Origin: Rhabdophis nuchalis
Lineage: Eukaryota > Chordata > Lepidosauria > Squamata > Natricidae
Length of the DNA: 64,000 nucleotides
Assembly: GCA_039707465.1 (NCBI GenBank)
Contig: CM077643.1
Coordinates: 329,037,419-329,101,418, forward strand
Direction: 5' to 3'
Shown: positions 40,380-55,090 of the stretch, piece after piece
Numbering within the stretch: the first letter of the stretch is position 1
Layout: each line of letters begins with the position of its first letter
The notes under the pieces: generated by a model
Seen by the model: the letters and a program-made list of their open reading frames with translations, nothing else
Database searches by the model: none
What the model was told of the DNA's origin: nothing
Made by a program: the position numbers and the translations under genes

Positions 40380-40660
40380 GAGCGGTGAGCACCAAGGTCG
40401 GCTTCGGGCCGCACGGCATCCTGGGCGTTGTGGTCTACATGGGTTCCTGGACTTTCCTTCGTTCTCGCGAGGTGGGCGGGGTCGAGGTGGGGGCTTGGGA
40501 AGCGCGCGCGGCTTGTAGACTTGGCGCGCTGTTTTGGTTTTGCGGCGAATGGTCAAAAGTGTCTGTCGCCGGGTGACGGTTCGGCGCTGCCCCAGTTCCC
40601 AGCAGTTGCGCTCCTGGATCAGGTACTGGGGAGTTGGGGGGGGGGGGGGCACACATTTTT
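40380..40660 (+). promoter_or_regulatory. EXO1: CpG-rich EXO1 promoter and probable non-coding first exon
   Basis: The only dense CpG cluster near EXO1. It contains ttcgttctcgcgaggtggg, gcgcgcgcggc and TTGGCGCGC at 40521-40529, which resembles an E2F site and would fit an S-phase repair gene. A candidate donor ctggatcag|gtactg at 40622/40623 could join a non-coding exon to the acceptor at 41721. The start site is not determined. A G-run follows at 40635-40648. Confidence 0.6.
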
Positions 40661-41721
40661 TATTCACAGGCTTTGAGAATTCAGGAGCTGGACGAGAGAG
40701 AGTCCCTACATTAAAAGGATGTTTCCGACCCAAACTGCTATAGAGGTTATGCGTAGAGCACACACTGCCTGTGTTTTTAGTAAAATAAAACACGTTGCGG
40801 CTTTGTCTCTTTCGCCAATTGAATGCAAAGTGATTAAAGCGCGGGTTGTCCTTTGAATTCAATGGCGCGAGTGTAAGAATGCTGATGGAGAAAAAGAAAA
40901 AAGAAAACTTCGCAATCTTTATCTAGTGATCTAAGGTCTTTATTAAATCCATTGTTTTCAGTGCCACTTGGAGTGCGTGGCTTGCTGCTTCAGCATCTGC
41001 AGCTCTGCTTAAAACTTTTACTTGCAGAGGATATGTGCTTCAAAGGAAAGAATTTTCTCTACTTGAATACATTTTTCCTCCCCATCACCTTCCTATGAAA
41101 GGATTGTTCATTTGTATTGTTTTAGAGATTTCGTTGAAGCTTGCACAGGATTCTTCTAGAACTAGGTGCTCGTGGGGTAAGAATGGGAAGCAGGGAGAAG
41201 CAGCAACTTCGACCTGAAAAAGTAATTCAGCAGCTTTCCAAATAAAATGAATAGCTGTCCCTTTTTCTTAGATGTGGTATTACTGCTAACACCCCCCCCC
41301 CCCAAATACTATCAAAGGATTTGATGGATTTTGGAGAGCAGGAAAAGAAAGAAAGGCCTGAACTAGAGATGAGAATATGTCTTGCACCTGTGGCAATCTA
41401 TTCCTGAAAGTTGATCCTAATGTCATAACATCCTCATGTATCAAAATCAATTCTCAGTACAAGTAAATGTGAAAGCAGGTTCTGTTGGTAGGCATGCTAC
41501 AACTTGCCAGTTACTAATATTTTATATGTTATCTCATTGATTAACAATTTCTCAGGTTAATCAAATTAATACATCTTGGTGAGGGTGTAATAGAGTCTCT
41601 TTTGCACTAGAGGTCTATTGTAACTGTGGAAATCTTATCGATGTGTCTTGTAAAGTTTCCTGGCCCAGCTCAGGAGCAATTATGAATCTGTTGGCTTTGT
41701 GTTTCTTTGCTTTGGTTTCAG
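40661..41721. other. EXO1 first intron, no feature seen
   Basis: Unassigned intron sequence with a C-run at 41291-41303. Confidence 0.5.
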
Positions 41722-41902
41722 AATTCAACTGATACGATACAATGGGAATCCAAGGGTTGCTCCAGTTTATCAAAGAGGCAGCTGAACCAACTCATGTAAA
41801 GAAGTACAAAGGACAAGTAGTTGCTGTAGACACTTATTGCTGGCTGCACAAAGGAGCCTATGCATGTGCAGAAAAACTAGCAAAAGGAGAAGCCACAGAC
41901 CA
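41722..41902 (+). CDS. EXO1: EXO1 exon with start codon
   Basis: Acceptor gctttggtttcag, 20 nt of leader, ATG at 41742 in acaATGGG, donor ACCA|gtatgt. Encodes [17 protein letters not shown]30 in [10 protein letters not shown] and the [15 protein letters not shown] helix. The start matches the invariant FEN1/XPG-family N-terminus. Confidence 0.96.
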
Positions 41903-44900
41903 GTATGTGCAAAACTATTTGACTGGTAGAGTGGGTAAATTAGTTACGGATGTGGTGGGGGTGCCTGTAACCATTTTTAGCCTTCAGACTTTAACAGGCT
42001 TCTAGGCTAACTGGAAGGCTGCAGAAGGCTTCTTTTTGGTGACATTGCAGGGGAGACAGGACCCATTTTCAAAGATTTGGGGATATTTAAAGCTGGATCT
42101 TTCTGCATTTTAGCACTTCACATGAAAATTCACGTTTCCGACCTTTAGTGATGTTGCTGCCAAATGTCAGTGATATGCTTTTAACTGTTCTTACCAGCTT
42201 TAAAAAGTAGAAATTAAACTTTTTTTTGCACCCCTCGAAGTTTTCATGCTTATTAATGTATTCTCATGCCAAAAATTGTGGTAGCAAAAAAAAAAACCCA
42301 ACCTGTCATTTTATCACCAAATTTTGGCTGCAAACTTAAGAGTGCTTGGATTAGAAATGACAGATGCATATGGGTTGAAGGTGCACAGCCATATAACCCC
42401 TTTAAGCATTTGAATGGATTTGATGGCCTCTTCTGGGGCTGATAGGCTGTGAATTTTAATCCTAAATTTGAAATAGTTCACTGTACAGGAAAGATGGTCT
42501 CATTCTGAAAACGTAAAAAACTAATGTATTCCATCAGTAAGAAAGATGGGGAAGTTGAGCATATTAAGTATGTTGTTCAATACATGAACTCAGAAAAATA
42601 ACACAACTTAATTTCTTTTTCATGTTAATTGCTAGTGAAAATTTTAAACAAATGATTTCTTAAATCCCATTTAAAAATAGTAATAGTAAATAGTCATGAT
42701 TAGTCGGGGCGTAGGATTACAGCCCAAATTAAAAAAAATATTTGGAAAAGAAGATAATCTTTTTAAATCCATACGCTTTTCTTAATATACAAGCTGAAAT
42801 ATTTTTCTCTTGTAGAATGTGTTTACTACAGTTAATTAATTCAGATGATATTCTTCATTTACTTCTGTAAGCTAAGTATTTGACTAAGCACAAAATATAG
42901 ATTCAGCTACATTGATACAAACTGCAATCACGGCTGATCATGTTGCTATCCTAATCTAATGACAATTTTGTTGTTGCAAGTGGAAGTTGGCCTTGTTATG
43001 CAAACCATATGTTATGTTTCAAGATGTCATGACAAATGTATGAGGCTGGTGTTTCTTTTCACAGATATGTAGTTTATTGCATGAAACTTGTTGATATGCT
43101 TTTATCATTTGGAGTTAAACCAATTCTGATATTTGATGGATGCACTCTGCCTTCAAAAAAAGAAGTTGAAAAAACAAGAAGAGAGTAAGTTATGTTTGTG
43201 TATACGAAGAAGCTGGAGATGTTCCTTTTTTTTAATCTTCCCAACTCAGCAGAATATTGGGGGGGAAATTGGGATTCTGCTTTCTAGCAGAATAATACTT
43301 CAAAAACAAAGTTGGACCAAATTCGGTAAGAAGGTGCAAATCAGCAAAAGAAAGATTGAAATCAAAATGGACTGGAGCTGACTGGGCATTACAGAGAGAG
43401 AGAGAGAAAATCCCCAATGAGTTGGGGAACATGCATATATCTCCCTACTATTATTAAGTAATAGCAATGAACAAGAGCTGTGGTGACTCAGTGGCTTAAT
43501 GACACTGGAGATGGTCTCTGCTCCAACAGTTCAAATCTTAGCATTTCATGTCAGGATGAGCTCCCATCACTCATCTCAGTTTCTGTTCACCTAATTGTTC
43601 AAAAGCCTCTTCTATGTGAGTAGATAAATACTGTAGGTACCATATTGGTAGGGAGACAAGAGCTCCATTCAGGCAGTCAAATTCCTGCCCACTCTGGACC
43701 TTCTTGATTGCGGCGTTTATTTGTGAGGTGACTCCGGAAGGGGCTGTGGGTGTTGCTGCAGGAAAAGCTCCTCATCTTTCTTTCTGCTACATAGCCCTTT
43801 ATGGTGTACCTTGTCCTACAACAGAACTGTTAAATTGCCAACCGAACTATTACTTTGCAATAGCATTATGCTCTTCTGGCTAATGTAACAATGCCACATG
43901 CTAATAACAATAATAGTAATGAACAGATTATTATTGGACTTTATATTGTTGATTATTGTTATCTTTTATATCTGATTCTTAAGCTTTTATATGTAAATCT
44001 CAAAAATGTAAGGATAGTTTTGGGGAGAATAGCACAATATTCTACTGATTTGTTATGAATGTGAGACTCTTAGACAATGTATTTGTTATGTTATTTTGAA
44101 GAAAACGACAAACAAATCTCCTAAAAGGGAAACAGCTGCTCCGTGAAGGAAAGTTATCAGAAGCAAGAGAATGCTTTGCTCGCAGCATTAATGTTACACA
44201 CGCAATGGCTTGTGAAGTGATTAAAGTAAGTGTTATTAGTGTTTATATTAGCAGGTTCCCTACTATGAATTTCACTTTTCATTGTCTTGATAATCAATGT
44301 CTTGATTATGACATTTGCCTTTGCTATCAATCTTAAGCTTGCATAACTTAGTTTAGAGGAAAACAACGAATTGTGCTTATTTTAGTGTAACCTTTAGTGG
44401 TGTATTTATAATAAAAGATATCATTTGAGAGAGAAGCATTTTCCCACAATTACTAAATTAAAAAGCTGGGGGAAATATCTGTCTCCAACCCCTCCTCCGC
44501 CCCATTTTTTTCCTATCTAGAATACATATAAACCTAATACTGATCTGATTGCAAGATTTGTGAGGACTGTGTAGATTGCGATATAAAAATTTATGGACCA
44601 TCAGTAATCTGGTATGACTTGGTTCTTTTAGAACTGGAAGTGTATTTAGGTTTACAAGGATGGCAATTGATAACAGCCTTTGTACAGTCTCTTCATTTCT
44701 CCTTTACTTCTCTTCCCTCCTCCCATGTGGGTTAGACCGGCAACATGTTCCCCCAGCAAGGAAGTGTGTGTCTCCAAGTTTCTATGGGCCAAGTGTGTGG
44801 GAAGAAAATATTTCTGTAACTAAATAATAAAAGCTGGTTCAAGAACTAGAAAAGTCCAAGTAGTCCTTGTCTTAAAACAGTTCGAAGTTACAACAGCACT

Positions 44901-47900
44901 GAAAAAAATGACTTATTACCATTTTTCACACTTATGACCAATGCAGCCTCCCCGCAGTCACTTGATCAAAATTCAGATATTTGGCAACTAATATTTATCA
45001 CGGTTGCAGTGTCCCAAGATAATGTAATCCCCATTTGCAGCCTTCTGACAAGCAAAATCAATGGAGAAGCCAGATCCACTTAGCAACTGTCACTAACTTA
45101 ACAACTACAACGATTCTCTTAACGATTGTGGCAGGAAAGGTTATAAAATGGGGCAAAACTCACTTAACAAATGTTTCACTTAACAGCAGAAATGTTGGAC
45201 TCAATTGTGGTTGTAAGTTGAGGACTACCTGTATAGAGTGTGTAATTCATGAATTCAAGAAAGTGGAGCAAAAGCAGCTGGATTTCATTAGATGAGATCA
45301 GATGAGATTAGATCAGATGAGATTAGATTAGATTAGATTAGATTAGATTAGATCAGTGGTAGTCAACCTGGTCCCTACCGCCCACTAGTGGGCGTTCCAG
45401 CTTTCAAGGTGGGCGGTAGGGTTTTTGTCTGATACTGAAGCACTTTCCTTTTTTAATTTAATTGACTTCCCTACTTTATAAATCACCATTACTGTGGAAC
45501 CGGTGGGCGGTTAGAAAATTTTACTACTAACAGAGATACAAAAGTGGGTGGTAGGTATAAAAAGGTTGACTACCCCTGGATTAGATTATAGAAAGTTCCA
45601 CTTTGAGCATGTGATTTATTGAAGGAGATACAACGTGAATATTGCGACTAAAGTCCCAAAGAGCTAGTTTTCTTTGTCCTAAACTCAAATACTAGCTTTC
45701 TAGGATCTCAGTCGCAATATTCAAGTTGTATCTAGCAGTTGAACTGTTTGTTTATTAAAAAAGTAAATAGTGTTAATGTGTGGTATTATGATGAGCATTT
45801 TGAATGATGCATTGTTTTTGTTTATTTGTTTGCAGGCTGCCCGAGCCCAAGGAATAGATTGTCTTGTTGCGCCTTATGAAGCTGATGCTCAATTAGCTTA
45901 TCTGAACAAATCTGGCATGGTCCAAGCTATAATTACGGAGGATTCTGATCTCCTTGCTTTTGGATGCAAAAAGGTAGGAAGTCTACATGGAAAATCACTC
46001 CCTTATCCTGTTTGGTCCAGTGCAGGGTCTTCACTTGCTCCCCTGCCTTTGCAGTCCCTTCCCTTGCCAGCGTTAAATATAGCAAAATGTCATATCTTCA
46101 ATTAGTTAAGGCAGACTTGAACAACCAGCCTAAAAAGAACAAGCAATATGGTTTAGAAATTGGTAGTGTGCAATTTATACAAACAAGCACGGATGCTTAG
46201 ACTTCATTTTTTTCCATATGAGGGAGAATTGGCTTTCATATGCTTAGATCCGAAACTTGATATTTCTAAAGATAAATCAAAATTTTGTGTCTTGTAAAAA
46301 TATGTATGTGTGTACCCTGGAAATATTTAATGTTGATGTTATCCTTACAAGAAGGTAGGTGACTATTAGGTTGAAAAAGCATAATTTATTAAGAGCATTT
46401 AGGGAGTTCATGGCAGAAGTGAGAATAAAACTCGGGACTTTTGATTTGTGGTGCATCTCTTTGCCACTACTTCGTCATCATCTCTGCTCTGAACTTAGAA
46501 GTATTTGTGATAAGGGCATGTAAAATAGAATGTTCTGCTAGTTGCTATATAATTCATTTCTCGTTAGGCTTAAAATTAAAATAACATTGTACAGTAGGAC
46601 TCTATTTTTTTATTTATTCCAACTATAAAATCCTTCAAAGTCTTGCATCAATTCACTTAATGTTTCCTTACATCAAAAATATGCCAATAGCTTTTCCAGT
46701 GTGCAGTGCCAACAGTACAAACTGTGACCCATCAAGTCACATGAAATATGTATTTTTGTTCTTAGCCCTCCTTCTGCCATCTGTGGCATGAGGCATCAAC
46801 AGTATTGTATACTATGTATAATATATGCAAAGTTTTCAAAACACTACAAAAGTGATATATAAGCATGGTTGATATTTGTCGATATCCCTTGGCAGGCATT
46901 TGACAAAATGGTTTTCAAGAAATATTTTTACTACATCTGAGGTGAGTGAGATTAGATTTTTGGCTGTAGCAAAAAGAGAAAGAAAAGTTTACTATATGTG
47001 GCTGCACTCACCCTTAATTTAGATAAATGTTGAGTATATTGATACTAGATAAATACTGTGGGAGTAAGACACCCCTAACACTCCCTTGGAGTGTGTGTTC
47101 TGTTAAGGTACAGCTTATTGTGCATTGAAATGGCTTCTACTGTACTGTTGTAAAATGGATTCTACTGTACAGCGCAGTGGAATTGCCATAGTAATGGCTT
47201 CACAGTACTCCACAAGGGGGCTCCCTCTGGAAAGGGGGAAAATCCAACATTAGAAGTTACATTTGGTCTGGACATTTTCCCCTATAAATAAATACCGTAT
47301 TTTTTGGAGTATAAAACGCACCTTTTTCCCTCAAAAAAGAGGCTGAAAATCTGGGTTGTTCTTATACACTGAATACAGCAATTTTTTCCTCCCAAAACCC
47401 CTCCCCCTTCACCAAAATGGCCGTGCATAGACTTTAGGAGCCTTTCAGAGTGCTCCTGGGGGCTGGGGAGGGCAGAGGTGAGTGCAAAACAGGCTGTTTT
47501 TAGCTCATTTGGGGGGGTGCGGAGCACTCTCTAAGCCTCCTAAAGGCTATGCATGCCCTTTTTTTGAGGAAAAACAAACGCCCGTTTTCATGAAAACCTT
47601 TTTTAAATTTGCCTCTTCAAAACCTTGGTGCATCTTATACTCTGAAAAATACGGTATCTCGGCAATGCTGGGTTATCAGCTAGTACTAGATAAAATTAGT
47701 AATGTTCAATAGCATCAAAATCATGAGTGGGTTTTAGGGCAATCAAAGCCCCTTCCCTTTTTGCCTGCACATTGAAATGAGGCCGAAGTTTGAAGACCTG
47801 ATCTTACCTACCATTTTGATGCTGTTGATACATCTGGTGGATGTTCCTTGAATATACATATTCATTCATGATTTTCTTTGCATTTCAAGGTGTTTCTTAA

Positions 47901-50900
47901 AATTGACAAATTTGGAAATGGCTTAGAAATTGATCAAGCTCGCCTCGGAATGTGCAAACAGCTTGGGGATGTCTTTACAGAAGAGAAATTTCGCTACATG
48001 TGTATTCTTTCTGGTTGTGACTACCTTCCATCCATTCATGGTATTGGCTTAGGCAAGTCTTGCAAATTGTTAAAGATAGCCAATAACCCCGATATTATAA
48101 AGGTAATGTGTTTTCTGCATCTTGATTTATCTTGTATTTTCAAAAATCTGTATGGATGAGGAAAATCTGCTCTAGAACTTCAAAATGGTGCTTTCTTCTG
48201 TTGAGCATTAAGGAAGAGACATCCCCTTGAAGCTGCTTTACGAAACAATAGGGTTCCCTGGATTCAAATGATGAAGCTTCAATGGGGAAATGGTGTTCAA
48301 CCAAGAAAAACTTTCGATTTGGGTTTAATGTCATGAATTCTCCCTCCAGTAGTTCTTCCTGTTTCAGAATCATATTTTAAATTCCATCTCATGCTAACAT
48401 TTTCAAAACTTAGTTTTCTCACTTGGCTCTTGACAGCAAAAGTAACTCTACTATTCTTGGTTCTAAATAGGTAATGCATTAGCAGGGAAGCAATCAAGGT
48501 GAAAAGTGAAAGTGGTTAGAATGGGGGAGAGAGTTAGACCAATTGTTGGTAGCCCACTTAAAGTGCTACCAAATCTCTGCCTAAGAACTTTCTATACATA
48601 CTTTTAATTACTGCCACATCTGCTTTGTCTTCAGCAGACCATCCTTGACTTTTTATGTATTATAGCTGTTACCAACACCAAGTTATTCAGAGGGTCTATG
48701 TTGGCTAATTTGCCATACATTCTCGGGTAGGAGTGGGCAACCTGTGGCTCCTATTGATCTATAGCTGCATCCTATATCTCATATAATTAACCATGTAGCT
48801 GTGCCTGCTAGAAGTTGTAGTTCTAGCTTCATCTGGCATACAGCTGGTTGCCTACCAGCATTCTGTGGCATAAAAGCATCTTAGATAATAGATGTACCGT
48901 ATTTTTCAGAGTATAAGATGTACCTTTTTTCCTCTAAAAAGAGGCTGAAAATCTGGGTGCATCTTATACATCAAATACAGCATTTTTTTGCCTCCTGAAA
49001 ACCCACCCCTTCACCAAAATGGCCACGTGCATACCCTTATGGAGGCTTCCAGAGAGCTCCTGGAGCTGGGGAGGGCAGAAATGAGCAAAAACCAGGACAT
49101 TTTTGCCCCCCCCCCAGCCCCCAGCAGCACTCTATAAGCCTCCATAAGGCTATGCATGCTATTTTTTGACCAAAAAACATCCCGTTTTCACGAAAAAGGG
49201 CCGTTTTTCCTTGTTTTGCGCCCCCCCCCAGGAGCACTCTGCAAGCCCCCCCCCCCCCAAAGCTATTCATGCCTTTTATTTGAAAAAAACAGGCCCATTT
49301 TCGTGAAAAACAAGCCGTTTGGGGGAGGTTTGCACAGTGCAAAAGGGGGGGGGGTGTTCCCTTTCGGAAAGCTGTTTAGTTAGAGTGGCTGATGAGAATT
49401 ACATTGGTCAAGTACTGTGCCTGCAGAAACAAAGATTTGTTCCAAAGGTGGTCAGTGATTTCTTTTCCAGCACATGGGTAAATACACCTGGAAACATCTA
49501 CCTACCTACCTACTCTCTCTCTCCCTACCTATCTACTGTATTTCTCTCTCTATTTTTCTCTCTCCCTCTACCTACCTACCTATCTACACTCTCTCCCCCT
49601 ACCTATCTACTGTATTTCTCTCTATTTTTCTCTATCCCTCTACCTACCTACCTATCTACACTCTCTCCCCCTACCTATCTACTGTATTTCTCTCTCTCTA
49701 TCCCTCTACCTACTTATCTATCTACACACACTCTCTCTCCCTACTTACCTACCTACTCTATTTCTCTCTCTCTCTATCCCTTTATCTATCTACTTACCTA
49801 ACTACACACTCTGTCTACCTACCTACATACTGTATTTCTCTCTCCCTCTCTCTCTCTCTCTTCCCCTCTACCTACCTACTCTCTCTCCCTACCTACTGTA
49901 TTTCTCTCTCTTTCTCTCTCTCTCTATCCCTCTATCTACCTACTTACTTTTTAAAAAATTTACCTCTTCAAAACCTGGGTGCGTCTTATATTCCGGTGTG
50001 TCTTATACTCCCAAAAATACAGTAGTTCTGCTGCCTTTTCAGAATTCTTTTAGGCCAGTTGTCACTTAATAAACTAATAGATCAAATAAAAAAGGCCTAA
50101 TTTCCCCCCTTTTTTTATCAGGACCCCTAAAATAGGAGAAGCGGCTCATTAAACTTAGGAGGCTGCCCTTTCTCCATAACCCTAGATGCTATCATTCTAC
50201 AGGAGAATCTGTAGCTACAATTGATCAATATATTTGTCATAGGCTGGCAACACTTTGGATACAAAGGGACAAGGATGCTTAGATGATAAGTAGGTTGTAC
50301 TTGTTGGCATTTCCTTAAGCAGCTGAGTCATTTCATAGCATGTCATGCAACACAATTCCAGGAAAAGATGTGGCAGATAGACACTACATGCACATTCTCA
50401 CACGCTCTAAAGCACCTTTCCCCCCTACAACTCAGAAGTGTTGCACAATCAGCAGCTAAGAATTTCCCTCTGAGGAGTTCAAAGTCTCCCGTGACGGATG
50501 TCCCTGTTGCTGTGCATGCAATCTAACTCATTATAAGTCATTAAGTTGGGATGGGTGGATTTTTTATTTATCGGGTGTTCGGGCCTTTGACTTTAAACAT
50601 TTCAGAATTCGCCTCTCAACAATATGTGATGATCTGTAAGAGAGGCATATGGTTCTGTGTTAGGTAGTAATTAGTGATGGTCTTTGGCTTTCACAGCAAA
50701 TTCAAGAGTAGTCAACACAGTGTCATCTGCTTGTTTCTTGTCACAGGATAGTAGACATTAAAATAGTGACATGTGAAGTGATCTGGAACTAACTTTCCTT
50801 CTTCCCCACTTTACCCTCCTTTTTTCATTTTTTCTTTTTCTTTCTGTGTTTTGTTTGTTTTGAGCAGGGCAGCATAAATATATCTAAGGGTTTTAAAAAA

Positions 50901-53900
50901 AATATTTTAATATAATTTGACAATTATAATGTATTTTGGGATAAGTTGCTATCGCCGACAATGATTTCATAGTCAAGGAAGTTAATGTCAAATTTGCTAC
51001 TGCTTGATACACACACACATAACACAAATACATACACATACATAAACATATAGATAGACACACAAACACAAATACACATACGTAAACATATAGATACACA
51101 CACACACTTGCCTGTTAAAAATTCTGAGTCAAATTAAATAGTCCCTCCTTTCATTTATGTATGTGCTAGATTTCTCCTTAAAAACCCTCTTTAGTGATAC
51201 CTGTAGAAAGACAATTATATTACACATTGGCTCAAAACCCAGTTGTGCATCAATTTTAGTTGTCCTTATTGAAAAAAAGAGGAACACTTCTGTCTTTAGG
51301 ATACTCTGTACAATACGAAATAACCTTTCTCATAACCCAGATGTTCTAGATTTTCTTCATGCAAAGTCCAAAGCACTGATATGTAGATTCATAAAGGTTT
51401 TGGCTTGGATATTAACTTTCTTTCTGAACATCTGTTTCTAAGATCATTAGGGAATGATACAATAGAAGGACAGATGATTATGGAAATTGTCCCCTGATGT
51501 GACTAAAGGGATTATTTATAAGCTAAGCACTTGTGTTTGCTATTACTCATGAACACTGATTGCTTTCCTAACAGATCATTGGAAAAATGGGACAATATTT
51601 AAAAATGAATATTTCAGTATCTGAAGAATACATACAAGGATTTATTCGGGCTAATAATACTTTCCTCTATCAGTTGGTTTTTGACCCAGTCAGAAGGAAA
51701 CTTGTTCCTCTGAATGCTTACGAAGATGATATTGAGCCAGAAACTCTAGTTTACGCTGGAAAGTATCCTTTATCAAATAAAAATGTAATATACTTAGAGG
51801 GCATAAAAATGTCACCATCAACTTGTTTCTATGTTAGTTCTTAAAATCCTTAAGCACTGGTATTGCAAAAAAGGAATTGTTTCTAGATCAATTGCTATTT
51901 AGTTTATGTTGATCCCCTTCAGAATAGTATTAAGCTTGAATAAATAGTAATTTTTTTCAAATAATATAAGCCATTGGAGGAGGCCTCACTTTTCATAATC
52001 TCATTGAAACCTCCTGGAAAATGAAGTTGGGATTAGGCTACATGCAGCCTTAATCCCTCAGATAGCTATTAAGTTATTTAAGTTTATATCTACTTAAAAC
52101 AAAGGGCAAATTTTGTATTTCATATGTTGTAAAACTGCATGAACATTTTTATGTGAACTGTGCAGAGTTATGAACTCCATAAAATGAAACTATATACAAA
52201 AGAAAGTTCTAATTAAAAGTGGCACTTTTTCTGAGATTGATTCATTTAGATACTTTGATGATCGGACTGCTTTTCAAATTGCACTTGGAAATAAAGATAT
52301 TTTCACAATGGAGCGAATTGATGACTATGATCCTGATGTATCACCGGTAATACTTTGTATCTAAAAAATATTTTAATTATCAAGAACATTTTTGTCCTTG
52401 TGTTTTTGCTTGAGTTTGAACTCAGATTTAGATAAATCTGAAGTATATAGTTATACATTTTATGCCAGGATTTGATACATTATACTAAAAATCCTGTATC
52501 AAAACTACAATTATAGCTGATATATTAGTTAACAACCACTCGGAGGCACTACAAACTAATTTTGTCCTATTGAGTCTCTTCAGGCATATGCTAAATATTC
52601 TGTATTCAACACTTTAATATGATTTGAATTGACAGGACTTGCTTGTTACATTAGATTTGACTTCATAAGTATCTTGTATTGGCTATCAACAACTTGTAGG
52701 GAAGGAAGTTTTATAGATGCTATGCTGATAAGCCTCCGCCCCTTTTTTAAAGTCTTATATTGGATAATTTTCTGATTTTGTTGGATTAGTCCTCATGATT
52801 TTTCAGAAATCATGGAAGATTAACTTAGTGGCATAGAGAATTGAAGAAGGACATTTGTTCCTATTTTAAAAAATAGGAAAAAGACTCACAATTTCAGTCA
52901 ATTTATATTGATACAAGCAAAACTCCAAGAGAGATAATTAAGCAGTCAGTTTAGAAAATTGTTTTGAAAAAAACTGTGACTTTATTAGGAATAATTATGT
53001 CAAGCCAACTTGATTTCCTTTTTATTTATAATATCAGGGGGTAGCTCATTCCAGAGGGTTGGGCCCACCACAGAGAAGGCCCTTCCCCTGGACGTCGCCC
53101 GCTGGCATTGCCTGGTGGACGGCACCCGGAGAAGTCCCTCTCTGTGGGAGCGAATCGGTCGAAGGGATGTATGGGGCAGGATGCGATCCCGCAGATAGCT
53201 AGGTCCCGTGCCATGGAGCGCTTTAAAGATGGTAACCAATACCTTGAAGCGCACCCGAAAGGCCACAGGCAGCCAGTGCAGCTCACGCAGGAGTGGTGTT
53301 ACGTGGGAAAACCTAGAGGTTTCCAAAACTACCCGCGCGGCTGCATTCTGGACAAGCTGTAGTCTTCGGGTGCACCTCAAGGGGAGCCCCATGTAGAGAG
53401 CATTGCAGTAGTCCAGACGGGATGTCACGAGTGCATGAGTGACTGTGCGCAAGGCGTCCCGGTCCAATAAGGGCCGCAACTGATGTACCAGGCGAACCTG
53501 GTAGAACGCCCCCCTGTCCTCGGCTGTCACTTGCTCTTCCATGGACAGGCGGGTATCAAGGAGGACGCCCAAGTTGCGTGCCCTATCCACGGGGCTAGAT
53601 TTTCGCCCCCTATGGCCAGCGATGGAACAAACTGGTTGAACCGAGGCGCCGGAAACCACAGCCACTCGGTCTTGGACGGGTTGAGTCTGAGTCTGTTCCT
53701 TCCCATCCAGACCCGCACGGCTTCCAGACATCCGGACATCACTTCGACGGCATCGTTGGGGTGGTTTGGGGTGGATATGTACAGCTGAGTGTCGTCAGCG
53801 TACAGATGGTACTCCACCCCAAAACCACGGATGATCTCACCCAGCGGCTTCATATATGTGTTGAACAGGAGCGGCGAGAGGACCAACCCCTGAGGCACCC

Positions 53901-55059
53901 CACAAGTACATCATCTGGCCAGTACATCATCTGGAAAAATTAAAGCTATTGCATAAGTAAAGTCATTATCACATAGGCAGCTGCATTTCAAGAGTTCCCA
54001 ACCAGAAAGGTGTTAAAGCATATATGAGTTGAAAAAATTATAACAGTCAATCTTTTCAATAGGCTTGATCACTGTTCTAGGTTCCTTTTGTTCAGTATCC
54101 AATAGCAAGGTACCAAAACATGATTGAGAAAATTCTAAAATGGTAATAAAATTAACTTCAGTGTAATTTGGAAAAACAGAGTAATATAACTTTATGTTTT
54201 TCTTTCTGTTCTTTTGGTATAGCCTGTACTACCAAGAAGCCGCAGCTGGGATGCCACTTGTACTCATGAGAAATCACCGTATTTAAAGAGCATTTGGAGC
54301 AGGGACTACAAACCCTGTGTTACTGCAAAAATTGTCACAAATTCAACACCTTTGCTAGAGAAATCCCCTACCCGAGGAGTTGAGCAGCTAATTAACTTAA
54401 AAGGACTCAAATTTCCTAGCAAAATGCTAGTGGCAAAAAGACCAAGGCATGGTATGATTGCTACATTTTTAAACACGCACGCACACGCACACACACTGTA
54501 TGTGACCAGAACCTACACACACACACACACACACACAAATATATATATATACATACATACATACATACATACATACATACATACATACACATACATATAT
54601 ATATATATAGAGAGAGAGAGAGAGGGAGGGAGGGGGGCGGGTAGGTTCTGGTTTACACATACATACATATATATATGTAATTGTTTCCACAACAACCTGT
54701 TAATAGGTCCCAATTAAGGGAGGAGACATACTGTTTCCTTTCCTGCCTTTCGGCTCATCACCAGAGACCATCTAGACAGCAAGCCAAGAATTACGTTGTG
54801 TAATATATATTTTTTTAGATATGTGTGTTAGTTTTTATGAGCTGATCAATAAATTAAATTAGAGAGACCAGGATAGATCTATTTCGAGCTTATTAGCTCT
54901 CATCAGCTGGCCATACCCTTTACTGGGATTCGAACCGGGGCTGTATTGCATGCCAGGCAAGGAGCCTAGCACTTCAGCCAAGCCCCTTACTGCATCAGCT
55001 GAGACAGGGTATATTTAGATACAGTATGTGTCTTAGTTTTTATGAGCTGATCAATAAAT

Positions 55060-55090
<31 letters not shown>

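Noticed and set aside
40311..40862. 183-residue minus-strand frame over the EXO1 promoter, as a divergent gene
   Set aside because: The frame is open because of high GC, has no recognisable domain and no splice or start context.
54922..54988. A functional tRNA gene
   Set aside because: A and B boxes exist, but acceptor and anticodon arms do not pair properly and the sequence recurs within a repeat family, so it is a SINE-type head.
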